Positions 34,823 to 43,199 of a DNA stretch of 64,000 nt are shown piece by piece. The DNA is taken from positions 62,001-126,000 of the forward strand of contig NZ_JAJAUZ010000014.1 of the NCBI RefSeq assembly GCF_020532645.1, read 5' to 3'. The position numbers and the translations under genes were made by a program. This DNA comes from Streptomyces bambusae. Lineage in GTDB: Bacteria; Actinomycetota; Actinomycetes; Streptomycetales; Streptomycetaceae. Every line of letters begins with the position of its first letter. Position 1 is the first letter of the stretch. The notes under the pieces are model-generated. The model saw only the letters and a list, made by a program, of their open reading frames with translations, made no database searches and had not been told where the DNA came from.

Positions 34823-35039
34823 CGTCCCTCCAGCCTGCATGGGAGTTCACCGACTGTGGGCTCGCCGCGGCGGCCGGACAAGTCCCCCGTTCATCCCGTT
34901 GCGACTTGAACAACTCGCTCTGGACTTGTTCAAGTAGCTGTTCATCGGCACTTGCCAAAGTCGTGTGCGCCCTGGTGTGCTCAGCGCCCCATGGAAATGG
35001 AAAGTTCAACCTCTGGGTGTCCGGGAAGGAATGCGGAGC
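34823..35039. promoter_or_regulatory. Divergent promoter region between exporter and dioxygenase operons
   Basis: 217 bp, AT-richer than the surroundings. It holds a 10-bp inverted repeat at 34904-34935 and a TTGCCAA half-site at 34952-34958. It must drive both the minus-strand ligase operon and the plus-strand nine-gene operon, so it is a main control point. Confidence 0.7.
34904..34935. promoter_or_regulatory. Inverted repeat ACTTGAACAA-N12-TTGTTCAAGT
   Basis: Perfect 10-bp arms (34904-34913 and 34926-34935) are centred 22 bp apart, two turns of DNA, as expected for a dimer or pair of dimers bound to one face. It lies 82 bp from the exporter start and 105 bp from the dioxygenase start. Confidence 0.7.
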
Positions 35040-35900
35040 ATGGCCGATTTCGGTGTACGCAGGCTCGGTGGAAGGATCGGTGCGGAAATCACCGGCATTG
35101 ATCTCGGCTCGGAGATATCCGATTCCGACTTCCGCCAGATAAACGAGGCCTTTCTCCGGTACAAGGTGCTCTTCTTCCGGGACCAGGTGATCACGGACGC
35201 CGAACAGCTCGCGTTCGCCGCCCGCTTCGGCCCCCTCGACCTGCCGCACCCGATGATGCGCACCCTGGACGGCACCCCCGAGGTCATCCCGATCGACGGC
35301 GAGGACCAGCGGGCCAACCACTGGCACACCGACATCAGCTTCACCCTCACGCCCTCGCTCGGCACCACCCTGCGCAGCGTGGTCCTGCCGCCCTACGGCG
35401 GCGACACCCTCGTCGCGAACGGCGCCGCCGGCTACGTCGACCTGCCCCGCGAACTGCGCGACGTCGCCGACCGGCTGTGGGCCGTCCACACCAACCACGC
35501 CGAACAGCCCCGCCTCGGCACCGAGCGCGGCGACCGGGTCCGCAAGGCCTTCCTCGCCGACCGGCACGAGGTCGCCCACCCCGTGGTCCGCGTCCACCCC
35601 GAGTCCGGCGAACCCAGCCTGTTCCTCGGCGGCTTCGCCCAGCGGCTGGTCGGCATGACCCTGCGCGAGTCCCGCCCGCTGCTCGACGTCCTCCAGTCCT
35701 ACGTCCGCCGGCCCGAGAACACCGCCCGCTGGACCTGGCGCCCCGGCGACGTCCTGATCTTCGACAACCGCAGCACCCAGCACTACGGCGTCGACGACTA
35801 CGACGGCCACAAGCGGATCCTGCACCGGGTCTCCATCAACGGCGACCTGCCCATCGGCCTCGACGGCCGCACCAGCCACACCATCGAGGGGGACGAGTGA
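35040..35900 (+). CDS. TauD-family Fe(II)/2-oxoglutarate dioxygenase
   Basis: 286 aa from ATG 35040; an in-frame ATG at 35031 is too close to AAGGA. NHWHTDISF supplies the His-x-Asp iron ligands, FDNRSTQHYGVDD the distal His, and KRILHRVSING the arginine that binds 2-oxoglutarate. The family hydroxylates, desaturates or cleaves C-S/C-N bonds in small acids. It starts the long plus-strand operon, and its stop overlaps the aldolase start by 4 bases. The substrate is probably a small amino acid or its acyl derivative. Confidence 0.93.
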   Translation: MADFGVRRLGGRIGAEITGIDLGSEISDSDFRQINEAFLRYKVLFFRDQVITDAEQLAFAARFGPLDLPHPMMRTLDGTPEVIPIDGEDQRANHWHTDISFTLTPSLGTTLRSVVLPPYGGDTLVANGAAGYVDLPRELRDVADRLWAVHTNHAEQPRLGTERGDRVRKAFLADRHEVAHPVVRVHPESGEPSLFLGGFAQRLVGMTLRESRPLLDVLQSYVRRPENTARWTWRPGDVLIFDNRSTQHYGVDDYDGHKRILHRVSINGDLPIGLDGRTSHTIEGDE

Positions 35901-36682
35901 CCCGCCCCGGCCCCGAGGCCTTCGTCGCCCGGCTGCGCGCCCGCGAACCGCTCGTCGGCTACTGGATCGCCCTCGACAACCCCGTCGGCACCGAACGGAT
36001 CGCCGCCCTCGGCTACGACTACATCGGCATCGACGGCCAGCACGGCGTCCTCCACCAGCCCGGCTGGCAGGCCGCCATGCTCGCCGTCGACGCCCGCCGC
36101 CGCTCCGCCGGCGTCATCCGCGTCCCGGCCGTCGACCCCGCCGCCATCGGCGCCGCCCTCGACACCGGCGCCCGCGCCGTGATCGTCCCCATGGTCGAGA
36201 CCCCGGAGGAAGCCCGGACCGCCGTACGGGCCTGCCGGCACTGGCCGGCCGGCACCCGCAGCCTCGGCGGCCCGGTCCGCGGCGAACTGCACCTGGGCTC
36301 CGTACCCGCCGAGGTCGACGAAGGCGTCGCCTGCATCGTGATGATCGAGACCGCCGCCGCGCTCCAGAACATCGAGGAGATCTGCGCGACCCCCGGCCTC
36401 GACGCCGTCTACGTGGGACCCGCCGACCTGTCGGTGGCCCTCGGCGCCCGCCACTTCGGCGACCCCGAGGCAGCCCCCGCCCTCGACAAGGCGCTGCGCA
36501 CCATCACCGACACCGCCCGCCGGCACGGCATCGCCTGCGGCATGCACTGCCTCACCGGCACCGAGGCGGCCCGCCGGCTCGACGAGGGCTTCACCTTCGT
36601 CACCGTCTCCAGCGACATCACGCATCTCCAGCAGGCCGCCGCCGTCCACCTGACGGCCGCCCACGAGCGGGCCGCGGCCTGA
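35897..36682 (+). CDS. HpcH/HpaI-family class II aldolase, SbnG-like
   Basis: 261 aa from GTG 35897. IGIDGQHGVL, VIVPMVETPEEA, VMIETAAALQNIEEI and DAVYVGPADLSVALG are the expected metal- and substrate-binding segments of the TIM barrel. Family members condense or cleave pyruvate-, oxaloacetate- or glucarate-type acids. One branch, SbnG of staphyloferrin B, acts as a citrate synthase beside a CysK-like enzyme, and the same pairing is seen here. Citrate- or C-C-bond formation is therefore a testable guess; which acid is used is unknown. Confidence 0.87.
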   Translation: MTRPGPEAFVARLRAREPLVGYWIALDNPVGTERIAALGYDYIGIDGQHGVLHQPGWQAAMLAVDARRRSAGVIRVPAVDPAAIGAALDTGARAVIVPMVETPEEARTAVRACRHWPAGTRSLGGPVRGELHLGSVPAEVDEGVACIVMIETAAALQNIEEICATPGLDAVYVGPADLSVALGARHFGDPEAAPALDKALRTITDTARRHGIACGMHCLTGTEAARRLDEGFTFVTVSSDITHLQQAAAVHLTAAHERAAA

Positions 36683-36715
36683 CCCGCCGCCCCGCGCCGA
36701 GGAGGGACAACGACC

Positions 36716-37687
36716 ATGACCGCAACCGCGACCGAGACCGCGCACCGCCCGGCCACCGCGCACCGCGTGGCCCGCTCGCTCGACGACCTGGTGGGCGGCA
36801 CCCCGCTGCTCCGGGTGGACCTGCCCGGACTGCCCGACGGCAGCCGGCTGCTGGCCAAACTGGAACTGTTCAACCCGCTCGCCAGCGTCAAGGACCGGCC
36901 CGCGCTCTACATGCTCCGGCACGCCGAGGAGACCGGGCTGCTGCCCGCCGGCGGCGGCGGGACCGTCATCGAGTGCTCGTCCGGCTCCACCGGCATCTCG
37001 CTCGCCGCGCTGTGCGCCGCCCGCGGCCACCGCTGCATCATCGTGATGCCCGACAACGCCACCGAGGAACGCCGGCTGATCCTGCGGGAACTCGGCGCCG
37101 AGGTCATCTCCGTCGACCACCGCGACGGCCTGCCCGCCGCCTGGGCGTACGCCGAGGAACTCCAGCGCTCGATGCCCGGCTCGTTCCTCCCGCACCAGGA
37201 CGAGAACCCCGCCAACACCCGCGCCCACTACGAGACCACCGGCCCCGAGATCTGGGAGGCCACCGGCGGCGACATCGACGTCCTGGTCTGCGGCGTCGGC
37301 ACCGGCGGCACCCTCATGGGCACCGCCCGTTACCTCCGCGAACGCCTCCCGGACCTGCGCGTCGTCGCCGTCGAACCGGCCCGCTCGGCCGTCCTGTCCG
37401 GCGGCGAGCCCGGCCCCCACGGCATCCCCGGCATCGGCGCCGGCTACATCTCCGCGCTCACCGACACCGCCCTCATCGACGAGGTCGTCCCCGTCGCCGA
37501 CGAGGCCGCGGCCGCCGCCGCCCACGAGATCACCCGCGCCACCGGCCTGCTCGTCGGCATCTCCTCCGGAGCCGCCGCCTGGGCGAGCCGGCACGTCGCC
37601 GCCGGCCTCGGCCGGCCCGCCACCGTCGTCACCGTCTTCCCCGACACCGGCGAGCGCTACCTCTCCACCGCCCGCGCCGCCCTCTGA
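36716..37687 (+). CDS. Cysteine synthase-type PLP enzyme 2 (altered substrate loop)
   Basis: 323 aa from ATG 36716 after GGAGGG. NPLASVKDRPALY has the PLP lysine and GVGTGGTLMGTARYL binds phosphate. The substrate loop reads ECSSGSTGISLA: the Asn of the usual TSGNTG is Ser. The paralogue at 29064 keeps the Asn. In this family that loop binds the amino-acid carboxylate, so a changed substrate or product is likely. Position after the SbnG-like aldolase recalls SbnA, which makes a diaminopropionate precursor from O-phosphoserine and glutamate. Confidence 0.9.
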   Translation: MTATATETAHRPATAHRVARSLDDLVGGTPLLRVDLPGLPDGSRLLAKLELFNPLASVKDRPALYMLRHAEETGLLPAGGGGTVIECSSGSTGISLAALCAARGHRCIIVMPDNATEERRLILRELGAEVISVDHRDGLPAAWAYAEELQRSMPGSFLPHQDENPANTRAHYETTGPEIWEATGGDIDVLVCGVGTGGTLMGTARYLRERLPDLRVVAVEPARSAVLSGGEPGPHGIPGIGAGYISALTDTALIDEVVPVADEAAAAAAHEITRATGLLVGISSGAAAWASRHVAAGLGRPATVVTVFPDTGERYLSTARAAL

Positions 37688-37796
37688 CCCCCGCCTTCCG
37701 GGTCCGGTCCGCCCCCGCCGGACCCGGAAGACCGGGCACGCACCCCCCGCACTGCGCACCGACCCCTCCCCGCCCCGGACAGAGAGACGTGTTGGC

Positions 37797-39611
37797 ATGT
37801 GCCGCATCCACGGATACTTCAACGCCACGGCCGGCGCCCAGGAGCTGCGCACGGTCGCCGCCCTGCAGCGCCACGGCGGCCCCGACGGCACCGGTCAGCT
37901 GACCGCTCCCCGCTGGGGCCTGGGCAACAACCGCCTCGCCCTCGTCGACCTCGACGGCGGCGCCCAGCCCTACGGCCGGGGCGGCCCCGTCCAGGTCGTC
38001 TTCAACGGCGAGATCTACAACCACAACGAGCTCCGCCGCACCCTCGAAGGCAAGGGCCACACCTTCGCCGACCGCTGCGACGGCTCGATCCTGCCCGCCC
38101 TCTACGAGGAGTACGGCGACGCCTTCACCGAGCACCTGGAAGGCATGTACGCCGTCGCCCTGCTCGACCTGCGCGCCGCCGCCCCCCGGCTGCTCCTCGC
38201 CACCGACCACATCGGCATGAAGCCGCTCTACTACCGGTGGGACCCGGCGGCCCGCTCCCTGCACTTCGCCTCCGAACTGCCCGCCCTCCTCGGCTTCGGC
38301 GGCCTCCCGCACCGCGCCGACCCCCGCGGCCTCGACGCGTACCTCGCCACCCGCACCCCGTTCGGCACCGCCACCATGTACGACGGCATCAGCGTGCTGG
38401 CCCCCGCCACCACCCTCAGCTGCGTCCTCGGCGAACTGCCCCGCACCACCACCCGCACCCCCGCCCCGCCCCCGTCCCCCCGGCTGCTCAGCCCCGCCCT
38501 GGAGGACCACGCCCTCGACGTCCGCCGCACCCTGCGCGCCGAGGTCGCCCGGATGCTCCAGGCCGACGTGCCCGTCGCCGTCATCACCTCCGGCGGCCTC
38601 GACTCCAGCCTGATCACCGCGCTCGCCGCCGAACACGGCGGCCCCCTGCACTCGTTCAACATCGCCTACCGCGGCACCTGGCCCTTCGACGAACGCCACT
38701 ACGCCCGCGAGGTCGCCGACCACACCGGCACCGTCCACCACCAGATCGAGATCGACCCGGCCGCCTTCCCGCAGCTCATCGAGGACACCGTCGCGAGCCT
38801 CGGGCAGCCCAACGCCGACCCCATCACCCTCAGCTCGTACGCCCTGTTCGCCGCCGTCCGCGCAGCCGGCTTCAAGGCCGTGCTCACCGGCGACGCCGCC
38901 GACGAGGTGTTCGGCGGCTACGACCGGATGCGGCACGCCGCCACCGCCGCCGCCTCCGGGCGCGCCTGGGCCGACGCCTACCTCGACCACCTCGCCGTCC
39001 TCCCGGCCCGGCTGCGCCACACCCTCTACACGCCCGAGTACCGCGCGTTCGTCCAGGACACCCCCGTCATCGCGCCGGAGGCCACGGCCGCCCTGCTGCA
39101 CGGCGAGGACACCGTCCAGCGCCGCATCACCGACTTCGAACTCGGGCAGCGGCTGCCCGCCTACCACCTGCGCCGCGTCGACCACCTCAGCATGGCCCAC
39201 TCCGTCGAGGCCCGGCTGCCGTTCTGCCAGCCGCGCGTCGTCGCACTCGGCCGCCGGCTCCCCGACCGGCTGCGCATCCACCTCGGCCAGGTCAAGCGCA
39301 CCCTGTACGCGGCCTCCGACGGGCTGCTTCCCGCAGGCGTCCTGCAGCGGCCCAAGCAGCCGTTCACCCTGCCGGTCACCGCGATGCTCGCGCCCGGCAC
39401 CCCGCTGTGGGAGTACGCCCGCGACACCCTGCACCCGGCGGCCGTCGCCGCCGGCGGGCAGCTCGCCCCCGACGCCGTCGACGGCCTGTTCCGCCGCCAG
39501 GCCCAGGCGCCCGACGACACCACCGCCCTCACCCTGTGGGCGCTGCTCGTCCACGAGGTGTGGCGGGCTTCCCTGCCCGCCACCCGCCGGCTCGTGGGGG
39601 CCGCCGCGTGA
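37797..39611 (+). CDS. Asparagine synthetase (glutamine-hydrolysing) family amidotransferase
   Basis: 604 aa, close to the AsnB norm. Cys2 of the mature N-terminus (MCRIHGYF) is the glutaminase nucleophile; RHGGPDG and FNGEIYNH complete that domain. The synthetase domain has VITSGGLDSSLI (pyrophosphate loop), LTGDAADEVFGGY and RVDHLSMAHSVEARLPF. In biosynthetic clusters such enzymes amidate a carboxylate or close a ring, as in oxytetracycline and beta-lactam pathways. Amide formation on a dicarboxylic or tricarboxylic intermediate made by the aldolase is one possibility. Confidence 0.93.
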   Translation: MCRIHGYFNATAGAQELRTVAALQRHGGPDGTGQLTAPRWGLGNNRLALVDLDGGAQPYGRGGPVQVVFNGEIYNHNELRRTLEGKGHTFADRCDGSILPALYEEYGDAFTEHLEGMYAVALLDLRAAAPRLLLATDHIGMKPLYYRWDPAARSLHFASELPALLGFGGLPHRADPRGLDAYLATRTPFGTATMYDGISVLAPATTLSCVLGELPRTTTRTPAPPPSPRLLSPALEDHALDVRRTLRAEVARMLQADVPVAVITSGGLDSSLITALAAEHGGPLHSFNIAYRGTWPFDERHYAREVADHTGTVHHQIEIDPAAFPQLIEDTVASLGQPNADPITLSSYALFAAVRAAGFKAVLTGDAADEVFGGYDRMRHAATAAASGRAWADAYLDHLAVLPARLRHTLYTPEYRAFVQDTPVIAPEATAALLHGEDTVQRRITDFELGQRLPAYHLRRVDHLSMAHSVEARLPFCQPRVVALGRRLPDRLRIHLGQVKRTLYAASDGLLPAGVLQRPKQPFTLPVTAMLAPGTPLWEYARDTLHPAAVAAGGQLAPDAVDGLFRRQAQAPDDTTALTLWALLVHEVWRASLPATRRLVGAAA

Positions 39612-40660
39612 CCGGACACCTCGCCCACGCCGCGGGCAGCCCCTGCCCCACCGTCGTCCTCGACGCGAGAACGGTCGCCGCCGCCGAGGACGCCCTCCTC
39701 GCCGACCTCGCCGCCGTCCGCGGCCGGCTCGCCGACACCGGCCACGCCCACGTCCTGAAGATGGCCCTGGTCCGCCCCGCCGAACACCCCATGTTCGACC
39801 TCGACTACCGCTTCGCGCAGGCCCTGCCCGGCGGCCACGACCGCTTCGACCTGCGCGGCTCCTGCGGCCACTCGATCCTCGCCGCCGTGGTCGCCGCGGC
39901 CCGGGGCGGCATGCTGCCGCCGCTCGCCGCCGGCGCCCGGATCCGGGTCCGGGTCCTCAACACCGCGGACAGCGTCGTCTGCGACGTCGACGACACCGGC
40001 CCCGACGGCGCCCGCTTCACCGTCAGCTTCGTCCAGACCCGCCCGGTGCCCTTCACCGAGCTGCTGCTCGCCGGGGAGCCCCGGACGAAACTGACGGTGG
40101 GCGGCGTGCCGCACGAGGTGTCGCTGGTGTCCGCCGGCAACCCGTACGTCTTCACCGACGCCCGGCACCTCGGCATCGACACCCCCGACGCCCTGTTCGC
40201 CGCCGGCGACGGGCTGTTCGAGCAGCTGGTCGCGATCCGCCTGGCCGCCGCCGGACGCCTCGGCCTGCCGCTCACCGGCGCCTTCCCGAAGGTCGCGGCC
40301 CTGCTCCCGGCCCACGGCGGCGGCCTCGCGGCCCGCGCCGTCTCCGTCCCGGCCTGGCACCCCACCCTCGCGCTCACCGGCGCGATCTGCCTCGGCGCCG
40401 CCGCCGCCATCCCCGGCACCCTCCCCTGGGAACTCGCCCGGGAGAGCGGGCACACCGCCGGCGCCCTCGCCCTGCACACCCCCGGCGGCCGCACCGCGGT
40501 CACCGCCGCGGCCGGCGACAGCCCGCACGGACCGGCCCTCACCTGGGCCAGCGTCGCGGACAAGCACGTCAGCTACCACGGAACAGTCCAGCTCACCCCG
40601 CCGCTGCGGCGGGAACCGAAGGAGGTCGCCCCGTGCCGGGCACTGTCAACGGCAGCCTGA
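39608..40660 (+). CDS. PrpF/diaminopimelate epimerase-fold isomerase
   Basis: 350 aa from GTG 39608, overlapping the previous stop. The fold signatures are weak but consistent: LDLRGSCGHSILAAVVAAA places a Cys like the catalytic one of PrpF/DapF, VSAGNPYVFTDARHLGI resembles the second-half aGNPhvfv segment, and RIRVRVLNTADSVVCDV lies between. PrpF isomerises methylaconitate or aconitate; DapF-fold enzymes epimerise amino acids, including O-ureidoserine (DcsC). The second, usually Cys, catalytic position is not obvious. Isomerisation of an unsaturated or amino acid is likely. Confidence 0.65.
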   Translation: MTGHLAHAAGSPCPTVVLDARTVAAAEDALLADLAAVRGRLADTGHAHVLKMALVRPAEHPMFDLDYRFAQALPGGHDRFDLRGSCGHSILAAVVAAARGGMLPPLAAGARIRVRVLNTADSVVCDVDDTGPDGARFTVSFVQTRPVPFTELLLAGEPRTKLTVGGVPHEVSLVSAGNPYVFTDARHLGIDTPDALFAAGDGLFEQLVAIRLAAAGRLGLPLTGAFPKVAALLPAHGGGLAARAVSVPAWHPTLALTGAICLGAAAAIPGTLPWELARESGHTAGALALHTPGGRTAVTAAAGDSPHGPALTWASVADKHVSYHGTVQLTPPLRREPKEVAPCRALSTAA

Positions 40661-41781
40661 CCAGCACCCTCACGCCGGCGCTGCGGGCCCGCCTCGCCGA
40701 GGCGGCGGCGGAGAGCGCCCGCACCGGTCGCCCCGACCGCGAGGTCCTCGGCCTGCTGCGGCAGTCGGGCCTGCTGGCCACCGCCGTCCCGCGCGAGCAC
40801 GGCGGCGCCGGCGGCGACGGCGCCCAGGTCAACCGGGTCGTCGAACGCATCGCGGCCGACAACCCGTCCGTGGCGATCATCGCGTTCCAGCACTTCGCCG
40901 TCAGCGCCCGGATCGCCGAATGGGGCACCGACGAGCAGAAGCAGCGGCTGCTGCCCGCCCTCGCCGACGGCACCGTGCTCGCCGCCTCCGCATGGAGCGA
41001 GACCGGCGCCGGCGCCGCCAAACGCAACCTCGCCAGCACCGGAATCCGGCGCGACGACGGCTCCTGGGTGCTGCACGGCACCAAGGCCTTCACCACCGGC
41101 GCCGGCGTCGCCGACCTCTACCTCGTCCTCGTCAGCACCGGCGCACCCGCCGCCGACGCGGCCCCCGGGGAGCCCGAAGCCCCCGCCGCCGTCTACGGGG
41201 CCGCCGGCCAGACCTTCTTCCTCGTCGACGCCGCCAACCCCGGCATCGCCCCGCAGCCCGGCCCCGGCCTGCTCGGCATGCGCGGCTCCGCCACCGGCAT
41301 CGTCCGCCTCACCGAATGTGCCGTCGGCGACGACAGCCGGCTCGGCCCGCAGGGCGCGGCCACCGAGATCATCGCCGGTGTCCGGCGCTCCGGCGCCACC
41401 CTCGGCGCCGTGTCCGTCGGCATCGCCGAAGCCGCCCTCGACCACGGGCTGCGGCACGCCGCCCGGCTGGGCCTGCTGTCCGAACCGGCCGTGTCCCACC
41501 GGCTCGCCGACCTCGCCGCCCGCCTCGAATCGGCCCGCGCCCTCGTCGAACGGGCCGGCGCCCGCACCGCCCCCGACCCCGGCCTGACCACCCTCTACAG
41601 CAAGCTGCATGCCTCCACGACGGCAGAGGACATCTGCCTCGACGTCGCCCGTCTGACGGGCTCCACCGGATACCTCGGGGACGACACCGCAGCCCGGCTC
41701 TTCGCCGACGCCCGCGGCATCGCCCTGATGGGCCCGGCCAACCCCCTGTGCCGAGAACTGGCGGTGACCTCATGGAACTGA
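40633..41781 (+). CDS. Acyl-CoA dehydrogenase-like flavoprotein 1
   Basis: 382 aa from GTG 40633, overlapping the previous gene by 28 bases. VPREHGGAGGDGAQV, SAWSETGAG, GTKAFTTGAGVADLYLV and GSTGYLGDDTAARLFADARG follow the acyl-CoA dehydrogenase pattern, though LMGPANPLCRELAV replaces the usual IYEGTNEI end. Members in biosynthetic clusters desaturate, or act as flavin monooxygenases on, carrier-bound or free acids. It is followed by the amidohydrolase with a 10-base overlap, so the two act together. Confidence 0.88.
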   Translation: MPGTVNGSLTSTLTPALRARLAEAAAESARTGRPDREVLGLLRQSGLLATAVPREHGGAGGDGAQVNRVVERIAADNPSVAIIAFQHFAVSARIAEWGTDEQKQRLLPALADGTVLAASAWSETGAGAAKRNLASTGIRRDDGSWVLHGTKAFTTGAGVADLYLVLVSTGAPAADAAPGEPEAPAAVYGAAGQTFFLVDAANPGIAPQPGPGLLGMRGSATGIVRLTECAVGDDSRLGPQGAATEIIAGVRRSGATLGAVSVGIAEAALDHGLRHAARLGLLSEPAVSHRLADLAARLESARALVERAGARTAPDPGLTTLYSKLHASTTAEDICLDVARLTGSTGYLGDDTAARLFADARGIALMGPANPLCRELAVTSWN

Positions 41782-43199
41782 ACCCAGCACCCGACCACGC
41801 CCCGCAGGCCGGACGGCCCGCGCCCGACCTCGTCGTCACCGGCCGGCGCATCGTCACCCCCGACGGGGTGCGGCCCGGCGCCGTGCACATCCGCGACGGG
41901 CGGATCACCGCCGTCGAGGACACCGACACCGCACCCCCGGCCGCCCCCCGGATCGACGCCGGCGACCAGTACGTGCTGCCCGGCCTGATCGACTCCCACG
42001 TCCACTTCCGCACCCCCGGACTCACCCACAAGGAGGACTGGGAGCACGGCAGCCGGGCGGCCGTCACCGGCGGCTTCACCACCGTCATCGACATGCCCAA
42101 CACCCGGCCGGCCACCAACAGCCCCGAACTGCTCCTCGCCAAGGCCGACGAGATCGCCGGCCGCTCCCTCGTCGACCACCGCTTCCACATCGGCCTCGAC
42201 CCCGAGCGCCCCGAACTCCTCGCCGAACTCGACCCGGCCGTCGCCACCAGCTCCAAGATCTTCATGGCCGGCCACCACACCGCCCCCAACGTCGTCCGCG
42301 ACTTCGCCACCCTGGAGAAGGCGTTCGCGGCCGCCGCCCAGGGCGGGGTGCAGCTCGTCCTGCACGCCGAGGACGACGAGCTCTTCTCCCTCCTCGACGG
42401 CTGGTGGGGCGCCCCCGGCAGCTACCGCGAGTACGAGGCCCGCCGCCCCCGCAGCGCCGGCATCGTCGCCGTCGCCAAGGTCCTCGAACTCGTCCGCCGG
42501 CACGGCACGAAGGCCCACATCCTGCACCTGTCCAGCGCCGAGGAAGCCGACCTGGTGTGCGCCGCCCGCGCCGCCGGACTGCCCGTCTCCTTCGAGGTCA
42601 CCGGCCACCACCTGGCGTTCACCGACGAGGACACCGCCCGCCTCGGCGCCCGCACCCGCCTCTCCCCCTCCATCCGCTCCCGCACCGACCAGGAGCGCCT
42701 CTGGGACGCCGTACGGGAAGCCCAGTCGGCCACCATCGGCAGCGACCACGCCCCGCACACCATCGAGGAGAAGACCCGGTCCGTGCAGGACTCGCCGCCC
42801 GGGCTGCCCGGCGTGCAGGAACTGGCCGTCGGCGTGTGGACCGGCCTCTGCCGCCGCCGGCGCAGCCAGGACAACTCCGACCGCGCCGCCGAACTCCTCG
42901 CCCGCTGCCTCGGATCCGGGCCCGCCGACCTGTTCGAGCTGCCCGGCAAGGGCCGCATCGCCCCCGGCGCCGACGCCGACCTCGCCTTCCTCGACCCCGG
43001 CGCCACCTGGATGATGTCCGCCGCCGACGTCCGCTCCAAGTGCGGCTGGTCCGCGTACGAAGGCTGGACGTTCACCGGCCGGATCACCCGCACCCTGCGG
43101 GCCGGCCGGACCGTGTGGGACCTCGCCACCGGCGCGTACGGCGCCTACGACGGCCGCTTCCTCGCCGGCCCGGCACCGGAAGGGGACCGCCGTGGCTGA
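41772..43199 (+). CDS. Dihydroorotase/allantoinase/hydantoinase-type amidohydrolase
   Basis: 475 aa from ATG 41772. DSHVHFRTPG, KIFMAG (the carboxylated lysine position), LVLHAEDD, HILHLSSAEEAD and TIGSDHAPHTIEEK are the metal-binding and catalytic motifs of cyclic amidohydrolases. They open or close ureide or imide rings such as dihydroorotate, hydantoin or allantoin. No other pyrimidine genes are near, so a pathway role is likely: ring closure or opening on a carbamoylated or amidated amino acid. It overlaps the monooxygenase start by 8 bases. Confidence 0.92.
   Translation: MELNPAPDHAPQAGRPAPDLVVTGRRIVTPDGVRPGAVHIRDGRITAVEDTDTAPPAAPRIDAGDQYVLPGLIDSHVHFRTPGLTHKEDWEHGSRAAVTGGFTTVIDMPNTRPATNSPELLLAKADEIAGRSLVDHRFHIGLDPERPELLAELDPAVATSSKIFMAGHHTAPNVVRDFATLEKAFAAAAQGGVQLVLHAEDDELFSLLDGWWGAPGSYREYEARRPRSAGIVAVAKVLELVRRHGTKAHILHLSSAEEADLVCAARAAGLPVSFEVTGHHLAFTDEDTARLGARTRLSPSIRSRTDQERLWDAVREAQSATIGSDHAPHTIEEKTRSVQDSPPGLPGVQELAVGVWTGLCRRRRSQDNSDRAAELLARCLGSGPADLFELPGKGRIAPGADADLAFLDPGATWMMSAADVRSKCGWSAYEGWTFTGRITRTLRAGRTVWDLATGAYGAYDGRFLAGPAPEGDRRG

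Noticed and set aside
41772..43199. Primary pyrimidine dihydroorotase
   Set aside because: No other pyrimidine gene is near, and it overlaps biosynthetic neighbours on both sides; a pathway role is more likely.
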